Below are positions 33,500-43,008 of a DNA stretch of 64,000 nucleotides, piece by piece. The stretch is from Anaerolineales bacterium (GTDB lineage: Bacteria > Chloroflexota > Anaerolineae > Anaerolineales > UBA11858). The stretch's first letter is position 1. Each line of letters starts with the position of its first letter. The position numbers and the translations under genes were made by a program. Below the pieces are notes generated by a model that worked only from the letters and a program-made list of their open reading frames with translations, did not search any database and had not been told where the DNA came from. The stretch lies in contig JANQED010000018.1 of assembly GCA_028278545.1 (NCBI GenBank), positions 62,001-126,000 on the forward strand. The letters run 5' to 3'.

Positions 33500-34210
33500 T
33501 CAATGCAAAAATACCGACAAGTCCAACACACCAAACTCGGCGGCAAAATACACTGCTCCAAGCCCCAGCGCGTTGGTGCTCATATGCAAGAGCACCGCCG
33601 GCCAAATCGAGCCGCTCAGATGATACAAATAGGCGAAGATCAACCCTAAGATGAAGATCGGGATGATCGCCGTGAGTTGGAAGTGGATCAACGCAAACAA
33701 ACCGGCGCTGGTCAGCGCAGATTTCTTCCAGCCAAGACGGCCTTGCAATCCAGCAAAGATAAATCCCCGGAAGATAATCTCCTCAACAAGTGGAGCTACC
33801 AGCACGCCCCCGATGAACACCAACATTGGAGAAGCTACCTCAAACAAAGGCGTGAAATCCGGTTGAACTTGCAAGCCATACAAACCCAGAAATAAGGCAT
33901 AGCCCAGGTTAAAACCCCACGAGAGGGCCATCAAACCAAATCCGACCGCGAGACTGCTAAGACGAAAAGGCCGTAAGCCCAAAGTATTCCAACTGGCGTT
34001 ATATTTCTTGATTCCCAAAACCCATACTGGAAGAAGGAAGATCAACTCACCAAGGATCAAAAACAATCCAAGGCCCAGATCGGGCAGCAAGATGGTCAGG
34101 ATCATTATCGTAATCAACAAGACAAATAATGCGCCCACCCCCACCCAGGTATCCCTCACAGACCAGGGCACTAAAATCGCTGATGCATATGCATTACCGT
34201 GAACATCCAC
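33500..34210 (-). CDS. CPBP family intramembrane metalloprotease
   Basis: A 236-residue membrane protein with the CPBP (Abi, CAAX-protease) signature: PLVEEIIFRGFIFAGLQGR, then LFALIHFQLTAIIPIFILG and HMSTNALGLG. Members cleave prenylated or peptide substrates inside the membrane. The bacterial roles are varied, including bacteriocin self-immunity, so none is assigned here. Confidence 0.87.
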   Translation of the reverse strand: MDVHGNAYASAILVPWSVRDTWVGVGALFVLLITIMILTILLPDLGLGLFLILGELIFLLPVWVLGIKKYNASWNTLGLRPFRLSSLAVGFGLMALSWGFNLGYALFLGLYGLQVQPDFTPLFEVASPMLVFIGGVLVAPLVEEIIFRGFIFAGLQGRLGWKKSALTSAGLFALIHFQLTAIIPIFILGLIFAYLYHLSGSIWPAVLLHMSTNALGLGAVYFAAEFGVLDLSVFLH

Positions 34211-34342
34211 TTTAGCTTATCCTGTAAATCTTAGATGAAGTCACACTTATTCGCTTCTTTGTGATCTGACCTTCGAATTTGGGTGGTCAAGTTGTTCAAC
34301 CAGGCAGGAAAAACAAATCCGCCACCAATTCGAGCCGAAAAC

Positions 34343-35179
34343 TTATTTCATCATTTGATCAAGCCAGTCAATAACCATCTCAAAAACCTGCCCCTGCTCA
34401 GGCTCGTTGTGAAGTTCGTGATAAAGACCATCCCAGACCTTGAGCGTCACATTGTCCCCGGCTTTAGCCGCAAATTCTTTGCTGCCCTCTACAGAGGTAA
34501 TCCGATCAGCGCTGCCGTGGGTCAACAAGAGCGGCAGAGGAAAATCAGCAGCATGTTCTAAAGCCCACGAACTGGCTTCGCGGATGCCGCTCATGTACAT
34601 ACGCGCGGTGACACGGTCATGCACCAAGGGATCTTCTTCATAACGGCGCACTACTTCTGGATCGCGGCTGAGGGCCTGGGTTTCAAGTCCGCTGGCTTGA
34701 GTAAAAGTAGGCCAAATGTTGTTCATCATGCGCCCCAGGGCGATTTTGATGGGCGGTGGCTCAAACCCCAAGCGGAAATTCGGACTGGTGGCGACCACCC
34801 CCGCCAAATCCGGTCGGCGGCTGATGACATAGTTAACGACCATACCCCCTAAACTATGCCCGTAAAGTACAAGCTTCTTTCCTGGGTAGCGATCACGAGC
34901 AAACTCAAGGAGCAGATCAATGTCCCCAAAGAATGCCTCTGTCGAACGGATATGGCCCCGCCTGCCATCAGATTTTCCATGACCGCGCAAGTCAAAACTG
35001 ATCAGGGCATAACCTGCTCTATTTAGGGCTTCGGCGAGATGGGCATAACGGCCACTATGTTCTCCCAGGCCGTGCACTAAACAGACAACGCCAAGAGAAT
35101 CACCTCCCGGCTGCCAACCCTGACCAAACAACTTCAATCCATCGGTTGATTGCAATCTGAATTCGAAATGATCACTCAT
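34343..35179 (-). CDS. Alpha/beta hydrolase (monoacylglycerol lipase-like)
   Basis: A 278-residue serine hydrolase. Oxyanion region CLVHGLGEHSGRY; nucleophile elbow LYGHSLGGMVVNY; acid near LLTHGSADRITS; terminal catalytic His in GLYHELHNEPEQ. The layout matches the Hydrolase_4 family of monoacylglycerol lipases. Its ATG overlaps the stop of the acetyltransferase gene as ATGA. Confidence 0.9.
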   Translation of the reverse strand: MSDHFEFRLQSTDGLKLFGQGWQPGGDSLGVVCLVHGLGEHSGRYAHLAEALNRAGYALISFDLRGHGKSDGRRGHIRSTEAFFGDIDLLLEFARDRYPGKKLVLYGHSLGGMVVNYVISRRPDLAGVVATSPNFRLGFEPPPIKIALGRMMNNIWPTFTQASGLETQALSRDPEVVRRYEEDPLVHDRVTARMYMSGIREASSWALEHAADFPLPLLLTHGSADRITSVEGSKEFAAKAGDNVTLKVWDGLYHELHNEPEQGQVFEMVIDWLDQMMK

Positions 35180-36048
35180 ACTTGATTTGTCCTAAAGATT
35201 GGGAAGATTTCTCCAGTCTTTTTGAATCCTGCTTTTTGATACAATAGCAACGAAGCTCGATTATTCTCTTGAGTATTTACTGTTACTTTGAAGATGCCTC
35301 GTTTTCTCAAATGGCCCAACAAATCCTGCACTAAAGTATGACCTACCCCCTGGCGTCTGGCCCGGGGATGAACAGCTAAACGGGCTAAATGTCCGTCAGA
35401 ATTATTTGCCGTGCTGATTTGATAGCCCATGATCCCCTGGCGGTCTTCAGCAACAGTTGCAAAAGCTGCATTCTGAAAAGCGATCTCGAGAAGCTCGATA
35501 GACTGACGCCAAACAGGGTCAAAGGCATCACAATCCAAATCATACACAATTTTGAGATCATCATAGTTCATCATGCGGATGCCATATTGCAAATCCTGGG
35601 GTACATCTGGGATGGTTTGGCCGGTATCCACCCACTTCATCATCAAGACATCAAAAGCATGGGAGAAGTGGCTGATTTCTAGAAGCCTTCGGAACCAATT
35701 CTGGAGAGGTAATGCTGCGATGGGGATCGATTCGCCAATGAGACGATTCGCGACCGGCCACATCATTTCCCAGGCATCGCTGACCGGCATCGCGGTTGAA
35801 ACGGCAAACAAGCGCAGCCAGGACATATCGGGGATATCAGCAGGGCAAGCTAACGCAGCTAGAATTTGATCATCACGTTCTGCAACCAGATATGGCTCTC
35901 GGCCCAACCAATCTAATGGGGATCGCCAACCAAGATGTCTATGCACATAAGGGCTGAAGTGAATGAGGGTGGCTAATTTTTGTCGATCGGCTTCTTGCGC
36001 AGGCCGGATGGATAATCGGTTTGGATTGGTTGAAGCATTCATCTTCAT
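35176..36048 (-). CDS. GNAT family N-acetyltransferase
   Basis: A 290-residue GNAT protein. The acetyl-CoA-binding motif is RLAVHPRARRQGVGHTLVQD, followed by TVNTQENNRASLLLYQKAGF. The N-terminal half (RPAQEADRQKLATLIHF) looks like a second, degenerate GNAT domain. The acceptor substrate is unknown. It is coupled to the hydrolase gene downstream. Confidence 0.82.
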   Translation of the reverse strand: MKMNASTNPNRLSIRPAQEADRQKLATLIHFSPYVHRHLGWRSPLDWLGREPYLVAERDDQILAALACPADIPDMSWLRLFAVSTAMPVSDAWEMMWPVANRLIGESIPIAALPLQNWFRRLLEISHFSHAFDVLMMKWVDTGQTIPDVPQDLQYGIRMMNYDDLKIVYDLDCDAFDPVWRQSIELLEIAFQNAAFATVAEDRQGIMGYQISTANNSDGHLARLAVHPRARRQGVGHTLVQDLLGHLRKRGIFKVTVNTQENNRASLLLYQKAGFKKTGEIFPIFRTNQV

Positions 36049-36067
36049 TGCAACAATCCGAGTCCTT

Positions 36068-36631
36068 TTACAGACCCACCAGCCGACCGGGTAATGATAG
36101 CACCCGCTTCAAAAATCGTTGTTTGAGATTGGGTTTCTCTACCCCCTCCACACCAGCCTGCATTGTCGCCAGAGCTTCCAAAGAGCGTCCGGTCTTGAGC
36201 TGCAGACCTGAAAGCGATTTCATCACATTCAACAGCAAATCATCAGCACCCAACTTTTTCAGGAGGTCGGCGGATGCTTGATAATCGCCAATCGCCTCCT
36301 CTAACCGGCCTAAATCTTCTAAAGCTGCGGCGCGATTTCCCAGCGCCATAGCACGGCGACGATCATCCTCAAGATCACGAAATACTTCAATCGTGCCTTC
36401 AGCGGATTCCAGAGCCGCTTGAGGTTCGCCGGCTTGAAGCAAAGCTACACAACGATTATTGGCCATCTCGGCAGCTTTTAGGTCGTCGCCCTTCGACTTG
36501 TACCCAGCTTGGGCTGCCTCAAATGAATTAGCTGCCTCTAGAAACTGCTCTTGTTGATATGCAGCACTCCCCTCGGTTTCCAATTGTTGAGGGTTGATGG
36601 CGTCCAACAAATCTTCCATAGTTACACCCAA
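36068..36631 (-). CDS. TPR-like helical repeat protein
   Basis: A 187-residue soluble protein made of helical pairs resembling TPRs, e.g. EGSAAYQQEQFLEAANSFEA, GNRAAALEDLGRLEEAIGDY. It is probably a scaffold. It follows the tandem-HTH gene by three bases, so they are probably co-expressed and may interact. Confidence 0.75.
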   Translation of the reverse strand: MGVTMEDLLDAINPQQLETEGSAAYQQEQFLEAANSFEAAQAGYKSKGDDLKAAEMANNRCVALLQAGEPQAALESAEGTIEVFRDLEDDRRRAMALGNRAAALEDLGRLEEAIGDYQASADLLKKLGADDLLLNVMKSLSGLQLKTGRSLEALATMQAGVEGVEKPNLKQRFLKRVLSLPGRLVGL

Positions 36632-36634
36632 TTT

Positions 36635-37309
36635 CTAGAGTGTAATATCTAACAAACCCTCGGCAACCGCCCTCAACTGGTCAACCGACATACCGCTCAA
36701 CCTCTGAGCCAGCTCTAGATAAGGCTGGTTGATAGGTTTGCCAACAAACTCCTGCAACTCAGCAGGCAATTCCAAAAATTGCTTGATGGCCCTTTCTTGG
36801 GATACCCATTGACCCACAGGGCCGGTTTGATCACGGAATTCATCGATTGAGATATTCATCTGCATGAGCATATGCTCTAACTCTGGCAAGGGGATCGGGC
36901 GCTCACTACGCTCGTATTGCCGCAACATGCCCACAGAGATCCCCACGCTATCTGCCAGGCCGGTCATAGTAAGCCCGGCCTCCTGGCGAGCTATCCGCAA
37001 CCTGGCACCAATGATACGCTGTCGCAAGGCCACCGTTTTGCCAATACTGGAGCGATCGAATTGTTTTTCGAAGGAAATCGATGTGTCCCCCCAGAAATGT
37101 TCCAAAGGAGCATCCAAATAGAATGCCAGTGCCTCTAATTCTGGAAGAGAAGGTGAACTATCGCCTTTCTCGAAAGATGAGATACGTTTACTGGTCACCC
37201 CGAGCACCTCAGCACATTCCTTCAAGGTTTTCCCAGATGCCAGGCGAGCATCACGCAGCAGAACGCCAAGTTTCTTGGCACGAATCTTTATTGCTATATC
37301 AGCAGCCAT
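36635..37309 (-). CDS. XRE family regulator with two HTH domains
   Basis: A 224-residue protein with two helix-turn-helix domains of the XRE type: residues about 14-70 (RLASGKTLKECAEVLGVT...ISSFEKGDSSPSLPELEAL) and about 100-155 (RQEAGLTMTGLADSVGISV...LRQYERSERPIPLPEL). The C-terminal 60 residues are helical without a known domain. It probably controls its neighbours, but no operator was identified. Confidence 0.85.
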   Translation of the reverse strand: MAADIAIKIRAKKLGVLLRDARLASGKTLKECAEVLGVTSKRISSFEKGDSSPSLPELEALAFYLDAPLEHFWGDTSISFEKQFDRSSIGKTVALRQRIIGARLRIARQEAGLTMTGLADSVGISVGMLRQYERSERPIPLPELEHMLMQMNISIDEFRDQTGPVGQWVSQERAIKQFLELPAELQEFVGKPINQPYLELAQRLSGMSVDQLRAVAEGLLDITL

Positions 37310-37356
37310 TAGATCATAACTCCAAATCGGATTAGAAGTATACTGCGCTTAGATAA

Positions 37357-38703
37357 TCATCTCCGTCGTCGTCGAGGTCCACTGCGAGATGATTGCAACA
37401 TATCGGTCGAGACGGCACCAAACACCTGAGGAGTGAGGTTGAACCCCGCCGCGATCAGGCGATCACTAAATAATGGGCGTATTCCGGTAGGTTTGAGTTC
37501 TCCAATAATCTGCCCATCGGAGTCGATGCCGGTCTGATCGAACCTAAATATATCGGTCATGACAACGGTATCCCCCTCCATCCCGGCAACTTCCGTTATA
37601 AAAGTCACTTTTCGAGTGCCATCCTTCAAACGTGATTGTTGAACAATCAGGTCCACAGCCGAGGCAATCTGCTCACGGATGACTTTAAGGGGCATTTCAA
37701 GACCTGACATCAATGCCATCGTCTCCAAGCGAGAGAGGGCATCACGCGGTGTATTGGCGTGAGCTGTCGTCAAAGAACCATCGTGGCCAGTATTCATTGC
37801 TTGCAGCATGTCTAAGGCTTCACCACCGCGCACTTCACCCACAATGATCCGGTCAGGGCGCATGCGCAAAGAGTTGCGAACAAGATCTCGAGTATACACA
37901 GCGCCCAGGCCATCCACGTTGGGTGACTTGGTCTCCAGACGGACGACATGTTCCTGATGAAGTTGAAGTTCGGCGGCATCCTCGATGGTGACGATACGCT
38001 CATCGCTGGGGATGTAGCTGGAGAGGATATTGAGCAAGGTCGTTTTTCCGGAGCCTGTTCCGCCAGAGATGACGATATTCAATCGACTCACAACACAGGC
38101 CCGCAAGAAATCGGCCATATTCTCGGTAAGAGAACCCAATTCTATCAACTGCTGAATGGTCAATTTTTCTTTAGCAAATTTCCGGACTGTTATCGAAGGG
38201 CCGTCGATGGCAACTGGGGGGACAATAGCGTTGACGCGCGAACCATCTGGCAAGCGTGCATCGACAGTAGGGTTATCCCCATCCACGCGGCGCCCCAAGG
38301 GCAAAACGATGCGATCTATGACCTGTAATATATGACTCTCATCTTTGAATCTGACATTGGTTTTTAAAAGCTTGCCATCCCTTTCCACATATACATCATC
38401 AGGCCCGTTTACCATCACTTCAGTAATGCTATCCTCATCCAACAATGATTGGATGGGGCCATAACCCAACAAATCGTCCAACACATCTCGGAAGAGTTGA
38501 TCGCGCAAACTTTGTGCCAAATTGAGATTCGTCCGCGTATACACTTCCTCCAACATAACAAAAGCTACTTGACGCTGCTGTTCGATGGGGATGGGATTGT
38601 TTTCGAGTTCCTGAGTCAGGCTGTCGATCAGATAGGCCTTAAGCTTATCGAGATCGACACTCTGGTGCTGATTTGATGGCGTGCTGCCTGCCTCAGTCAT
38701 CAT
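37357..38703 (-). CDS. cpaF: CpaF-type (TadA) secretion ATPase
   Basis: A 448-residue ATPase of the type II/IV secretion superfamily, CpaF/TadA branch, that powers tad pilus assembly or related secretion. Walker A is [14 protein letters not shown], and the downstream [20 protein letters not shown] and [18 protein letters not shown] are the Walker B/Asp and His boxes. The C-terminus is Arg-rich (GPRRRRR). No tadB, tadC, pilin or prepilin peptidase gene is next to it. A short hypothetical gene and a two-component system lie upstream. Confidence 0.93.
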   Translation of the reverse strand: MMTEAGSTPSNQHQSVDLDKLKAYLIDSLTQELENNPIPIEQQRQVAFVMLEEVYTRTNLNLAQSLRDQLFRDVLDDLLGYGPIQSLLDEDSITEVMVNGPDDVYVERDGKLLKTNVRFKDESHILQVIDRIVLPLGRRVDGDNPTVDARLPDGSRVNAIVPPVAIDGPSITVRKFAKEKLTIQQLIELGSLTENMADFLRACVVSRLNIVISGGTGSGKTTLLNILSSYIPSDERIVTIEDAAELQLHQEHVVRLETKSPNVDGLGAVYTRDLVRNSLRMRPDRIIVGEVRGGEALDMLQAMNTGHDGSLTTAHANTPRDALSRLETMALMSGLEMPLKVIREQIASAVDLIVQQSRLKDGTRKVTFITEVAGMEGDTVVMTDIFRFDQTGIDSDGQIIGELKPTGIRPLFSDRLIAAGFNLTPQVFGAVSTDMLQSSRSGPRRRRR

Positions 38704-38720
38704 GAATTCCCCTCAGCTCA

Positions 38721-39005
38721 TTACTCATCTGCCGTATCTGATGGACTCAGCCAAAGGACATGATCCAGATTTACCGTCAGAAAGTCAGAGTGGTAGATCT
38801 TTTCTCCCCGGGCATTGATCACATCTGCATCTGTCACTGCAATGAACCTTTCTGACGCATTCAACTCATCCTTCATACGCTCTCCGGGGCGAACATATAC
38901 ATCACCGACGATCCGCACTGTTAAGGTTTGAATAATTGTGCGCACCACATCCTTCGAGACGATATCTGTGAAGTATTTTCCCTTATGATCGACGTGCATA
39001 GACAT
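38721..39005 (-). CDS. Conserved hypothetical protein, DUF6812-like
   Basis: A 94-residue soluble protein beside cpaF. It has VRIVGDVYVRPGERMKDELN and ERFIAVTDADVIN, which resemble a small Chloroflexota-type DUF6812 domain. No function is known. It is 17 bases upstream of cpaF. Confidence 0.7.
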   Translation of the reverse strand: MSMHVDHKGKYFTDIVSKDVVRTIIQTLTVRIVGDVYVRPGERMKDELNASERFIAVTDADVINARGEKIYHSDFLTVNLDHVLWLSPSDTADE

Positions 39006-39062
39006 AGACCTGCGCTCCTCGTAACCTTACCAGCTACTGCCCAATCATAAAATGGGGCCAGA

Positions 39063-39758
39063 TTACTCGTCGGGATATGGCATAGTGTACCCCAAACCTG
39101 GGCGGGTCACAATATACTGAGGCTGTTTCGGATTATCCTCGAGCTTTTGTCTTAACCGAGAAATACTGACCCAAAGGACTTCCTTATCATCCCGGTATGA
39201 TTGCCCCCAAACATTTTCCAACAACTCTTCCGAGGTCATCACGCGGCCCTGATTTTGAACGAACTGTAAAAGCAGCCTGTATTCTGTGGCCGATAGCTGC
39301 ACCTCAGTCTCCCCTAAGAATACTTCCGCACGAGCAAAATCCACGCGCAATTTTTTGTAGGAAAAGGCTGTCTGCTGAAAAGAGCTATCGGCAAACTGCG
39401 CCCGACGCAAAACAGCTCTAACTCGAGCTAACAACTCTGTCACGGAATAAGGCTTGACGATATAGTCATCAGCGCCAACGTCCAGACCTCTCACTCGATC
39501 ACGCTCATCGCCGCGTGCCGTGACCATAACAATTGGCACCGTGGAAAACTTGCGAATGCGCTCGCAGGCCTCGATACCATCCAAACCGGGCATCATCACG
39601 TCCAACAAAACCAAATCTGGTTTGTGCGCATCGACTGTATCCACCGCCTCCTGTCCGTCTGACGCTGTGATCACCCTATAGCCTGCGCTAACCAGGTTCG
39701 CTTCCATCAAACGCACATATCGAGGCTCGTCATCGACGACTAATATTTGAGCGCTCAT
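39063..39758 (-). CDS. OmpR/PhoB-type response regulator
   Basis: A 231-residue regulator with an N-terminal receiver (VVDDEPRYV, phospho-Asp in LVLLDVMMPGLDG, Lys in DDYIVKPYSVTEL) and a winged-helix DNA-binding domain (SATEYRLLLQFVQNQGRV, WVSISRLRQKLEDNPKQP). Its start overlaps the stop of the histidine kinase gene (ATGA), so they form a pair. Confidence 0.94.
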   Translation of the reverse strand: MSAQILVVDDEPRYVRLMEANLVSAGYRVITASDGQEAVDTVDAHKPDLVLLDVMMPGLDGIEACERIRKFSTVPIVMVTARGDERDRVRGLDVGADDYIVKPYSVTELLARVRAVLRRAQFADSSFQQTAFSYKKLRVDFARAEVFLGETEVQLSATEYRLLLQFVQNQGRVMTSEELLENVWGQSYRDDKEVLWVSISRLRQKLEDNPKQPQYIVTRPGLGYTMPYPDE

Positions 39759-41014
39759 GTTTCCAACTCCTGAGGTTTTGACATTCTTTGGCGTGGGAGG
39801 ATAATGTGAACCGCCATACCCTCCCCTGGGCTAGACTCAGCCTTGATCTCTCCACGATGAGCCTGAACGATCTGATGACAAATATACAAACCCAAGCCTG
39901 TACCAGACGCGTTATGCCGATGCTCTGGCAATCGGTAAAAGCGCTTAAAAATATCTTCGAGGTGCTCTTCAGGGATTCCCGGACCGGTATCACTGACAGC
40001 AATATGAGCGTGTTCCGATTCCCATCTTAACGATATGGTGACAACCGTCCCAGGGGCATATTTTGCAGCGTTGTTCACCAGGTTGTCCAATATTTGCACG
40101 AGCCGAGCCGGGTCAGCGATGATCGTATTTGCCGACTTATCAAAATCTGCCACGATCTCCAGATCAAATCCTCCCGCTTCCATGCGTTGGACGAAATCCC
40201 TCAGAACTTTTGCCAGCCTGACTTCCTGGAAGTCCATAGGGAGAGTTCCAGCTTGAAGACGGGAAGAATCAAGGATATTGTCGATGATTTCGGTCAACCG
40301 GTCTGCCTCCTCATCGATAATCGCCAAAAACTCTCGCCGGGTTTGCAGGTCCCACTCGGTATCATCACGCAACAATGTGGTTGCATAGCCTTTGATGAAT
40401 CCCAAAGGTGAACGCAGTTCGTGGGAAACGGCCGACACAAAAAGCTCCTGGAGATGGTCAAGCCGTCTCTCGGCTTCCAAAGCAGCGACACGATCAACAA
40501 GCTGCTTGCGCTCCAAAAGCTTCTCGACGTGCTCGGCAATCAGCCTGGCAAATGTAATTTGCTCCGGCAGGAAAGGTGGTCCCCCAAAGCGGATAAAGAT
40601 CAGCGCCTTGGCAATTTCATCGCCCGTTCGCAGCGGCAGACCCAAAAAATCACGCAAATTCAATCGCTCATCAGAATCACTTTCATGTTCAGTGTCTAAT
40701 GTTTTGCGCTCTAGGATCATCTCACCATCTTGAATGACTTGGCGGGCTACAGTCTCCCCCCAATCCATATCGGCTTCAATGGATCGACCTCTGCCAAGTG
40801 AACGAGCATAGGTCGGGATCAAAGTTTGATCTTCCTGCATTTCATAAAGCACGATATTGTCGAATATAAATGCGGGTCGAGCCAGGCGGAAGATCTCCCT
40901 AAGCGCAGTTTCTGTCTCAAGCACCTGGATGATCACACGGCCGATCTCGTAAAGGGATTTATACTCCTCTGGCCGCAGCTGGTCGGCTTGCTTTTCTATG
41001 AGTGGGTTTAACAC
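39755..41014 (-). CDS. Soluble sensor histidine kinase with GAF domain
   Basis: A 419-residue kinase with no membrane segment. An N-terminal GAF-like sensor spans about residues 15-170. The phospho-acceptor His198 is in SAVSHELRSPLGFIKGY, and the HATPase domain carries NLVNNAAKYAPGT, DTGPGIPEEHLEDIF and GTGLGLYICHQIV. It should sense a cytoplasmic signal and phosphorylate the adjacent response regulator. Confidence 0.94.
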   Translation of the reverse strand: MLNPLIEKQADQLRPEEYKSLYEIGRVIIQVLETETALREIFRLARPAFIFDNIVLYEMQEDQTLIPTYARSLGRGRSIEADMDWGETVARQVIQDGEMILERKTLDTEHESDSDERLNLRDFLGLPLRTGDEIAKALIFIRFGGPPFLPEQITFARLIAEHVEKLLERKQLVDRVAALEAERRLDHLQELFVSAVSHELRSPLGFIKGYATTLLRDDTEWDLQTRREFLAIIDEEADRLTEIIDNILDSSRLQAGTLPMDFQEVRLAKVLRDFVQRMEAGGFDLEIVADFDKSANTIIADPARLVQILDNLVNNAAKYAPGTVVTISLRWESEHAHIAVSDTGPGIPEEHLEDIFKRFYRLPEHRHNASGTGLGLYICHQIVQAHRGEIKAESSPGEGMAVHIILPRQRMSKPQELET

Positions 41015-41030
41015 AGCAATCCTGATGCAA

Positions 41031-42182
41031 TTAGTTATCAGCTACAGATAACACGAACTCAAAGTACGAACCCTCTCCCTCTTTGGACCGTACCACAATG
41101 TCAGAGCCATGCTCTGACACAATCTGGCGAGCCATCGCCAAACCCATTCCAGTTCCCCCGTATCGGCGAGTTGCTGATCCATCCAGTTGGTGAAACGGCT
41201 CGAAAATCTCGTCGATCTTATCGGAAGGGATGCCAATACCTGTGTCATAAACGTATAGTCTTACCAATCTACCAGATACAATGACACCAAGTCGAACAAC
41301 GCCGCTCTCGGGTGTGAATTTCACCGCGTTATCTATCATATGGAGCAGCACCCAAGGTATTTTCTGCGCATCACCCATCACCGGGGGCATATTGGGGGGG
41401 ATTTGTGACTGAAAGGTAAGGCCCTTTTCGTCACAGAGGGCCTGTGCTTTCTCAAGCACTTCCACCAACGCATCCGATAAACTAATCGGTTGCATCTGCA
41501 TATCGAGACCGCCGCGCGAATAGGAAGAAAATTGAATCAGGTCTTCGATCAGATTGCCCAAACGGTTTTCGGCCTTTTTCATCACCCCCACAGCATCAGC
41601 CTGTTGGGAGGTCAACTCGCCCAAAGCCTTCTCTTCGAGAAGTTCGATATATCCTTTCAGGTGGGTGAGGGGAGTTCGCAACTCATGAGACACGTTCGAG
41701 ATGAAATTAGATTTGAGCTGATTCAATTCTGCAAGCCTGTCCATGGCCTGTTCTAACTCAGCAGTACGTTCACGAACCCGCTCCTCCAATTCATCGTTGG
41801 CACGCTGTAGTGCCATCTGAAGTTGGAGAATTTGTTCTGTCACCGCCTGGTCCAAAGCTTCTCGGCTGATTAAGTCCAACTCCAGGAGAGCCTGCCCGAT
41901 CAACTTTGTTTGTCCTGCATCGCGCATCTTCTTCTGATAGGTCAGCGCCTGAACCAAATCATCTGGACTCAATAACTCTTTTTCGACCAGATAATCTCCC
42001 AGACGAGGTACCAGCACTTCTGGCGAGAGACTTAAATCTGGTAGTACACCGGTTTGAACCTTCAATTTCTTTTCGGCGAGAATCGCCGATAACGCCATAT
42101 TGACTCCGCAATGCTCACACGTAGTTGCCGCAGAGTCAACAGGTTGGTCACAGCTTGGACAAGAGATCAATTGTGCGGTCAT
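41031..42182 (-). CDS. Zinc-ribbon, GspE-N-like histidine kinase
   Basis: A 383-residue soluble kinase. Residues 8-25 form a zinc ribbon (Cys8, 11, 22, 25). Residues about 59-120 (LGDYLVEKELLSPDDLVQAL, then QALLELDLISREALDQAV) resemble the N-terminal GspE/MshEN domain of type II secretion or pilus ATPases, which binds c-di-GMP in some proteins. A coiled coil follows to about 155, then His166 in SNVSHELRTPLTHLKGY and an HATPase domain. It stands directly upstream of the GAF kinase and near cpaF. Which signal it reads is not known. Confidence 0.87.
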   Translation of the reverse strand: MTAQLISCPSCDQPVDSAATTCEHCGVNMALSAILAEKKLKVQTGVLPDLSLSPEVLVPRLGDYLVEKELLSPDDLVQALTYQKKMRDAGQTKLIGQALLELDLISREALDQAVTEQILQLQMALQRANDELEERVRERTAELEQAMDRLAELNQLKSNFISNVSHELRTPLTHLKGYIELLEEKALGELTSQQADAVGVMKKAENRLGNLIEDLIQFSSYSRGGLDMQMQPISLSDALVEVLEKAQALCDEKGLTFQSQIPPNMPPVMGDAQKIPWVLLHMIDNAVKFTPESGVVRLGVIVSGRLVRLYVYDTGIGIPSDKIDEIFEPFHQLDGSATRRYGGTGMGLAMARQIVSEHGSDIVVRSKEGEGSYFEFVLSVADN

Positions 42183-42395
42183 AGAAAGGAAGACACCCCT
42201 TCTCTTGACAATGAGTTATTTCGTCAAGCCAAATTGTTTAACAAAAATCTGTCGATTGATATTATCTTATCCTTTATTCGTTCAAGTTGCAAGTGCTGGT
42301 AAAAATGAAAACCCATCGAACCTTGTAAAGTGTTTGTAAGGCCCAAATCATTGATTCTGCATGATAATATTTCCATCTTTTTTGGAGGTATCTTG

Positions 42396-42821
42396 GTGGC
42401 GATAAAAGTACTTATCATCGAAGAGCAATCCAATCAAAACGAAATTTTCAAAGACCTGCGTTCACGCGGGTTCAGTGTCGATAAGACCAGCTACGATAAG
42501 AAGTTAGGCAACAATTTGCAGAACTTCAATCCAGATGTGATCATCATGGATTCACATCAACCAGACCGAAATAAGGAAACACCGTACTGGAGCCTTCGTG
42601 AAATCAGCAAAGCCCCAATCGTGGTATTGTCCGTGGTAGACGAACCTGGTATTGTCGAGAAGGTATTAGACCTGGGGGCTGATGAGTATTTACTGAAACC
42701 AGTTTCACCTAAATTGCTCGTAGCACGCATCAATGCGCTTGCCCGAAGATCCTATAACCAGAACCTCAATCGACGTGCAAAGAGCAAAATAGTAACCTCT
42801 CCCCTGAGTAAACAATTTTAG
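42396..42821 (+). CDS. Response regulator receiver-domain protein
   Basis: A 141-residue single-domain receiver. Acidic pocket IIEEQSNQ; phospho-Asp in DVIIMDSHQPD; Thr/Ser site VVLSVVDE; Lys in EYLLKPVSP; a basic tail follows. The start chosen is a GTG seven bases after GGAGG, giving MAIKVLIIEEQ; the longer ATG lacks such a site. It is divergent from the zinc-ribbon kinase gene. Confidence 0.82.
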   Translation: MAIKVLIIEEQSNQNEIFKDLRSRGFSVDKTSYDKKLGNNLQNFNPDVIIMDSHQPDRNKETPYWSLREISKAPIVVLSVVDEPGIVEKVLDLGADEYLLKPVSPKLLVARINALARRSYNQNLNRRAKSKIVTSPLSKQF

Positions 42822-42863
42822 TTTCAGGTTTTCACTTTTCCCCTCATTCCTCTCGAGCAATGG

Positions 42864-42913
42864 TGAAAACGGGGTGCAAGTTGGCGCGAAACGCCACTTG
42901 CACCCCGTTTTCA
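42864..42913. repeat. Very long inverted repeat (hairpin)
   Basis: Arms of about 23 bp (GTGAAAACGGGGTGCAAG... and ...CTTGCACCCCGTTTTCAC) flank a CGAAA loop with a single-base bulge. It lies after the receiver gene and could be a strong terminator or mobile-type repeat. Confidence 0.85.
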
Positions 42914-43008
42914 CAGAGAACGACAACCAACAAGCTAACTCGCATCATTTGGAGTAAAATTAGGCCAGCCACTTGACCCCAACATACATCGACCTGAGGA
43001 GGCCTGTT

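Noticed and set aside
33463-33500. Promoter-like TTGACA on the plus strand
   Set aside because: No good -10 follows, and it would only direct transcription antisense to the CPBP gene.
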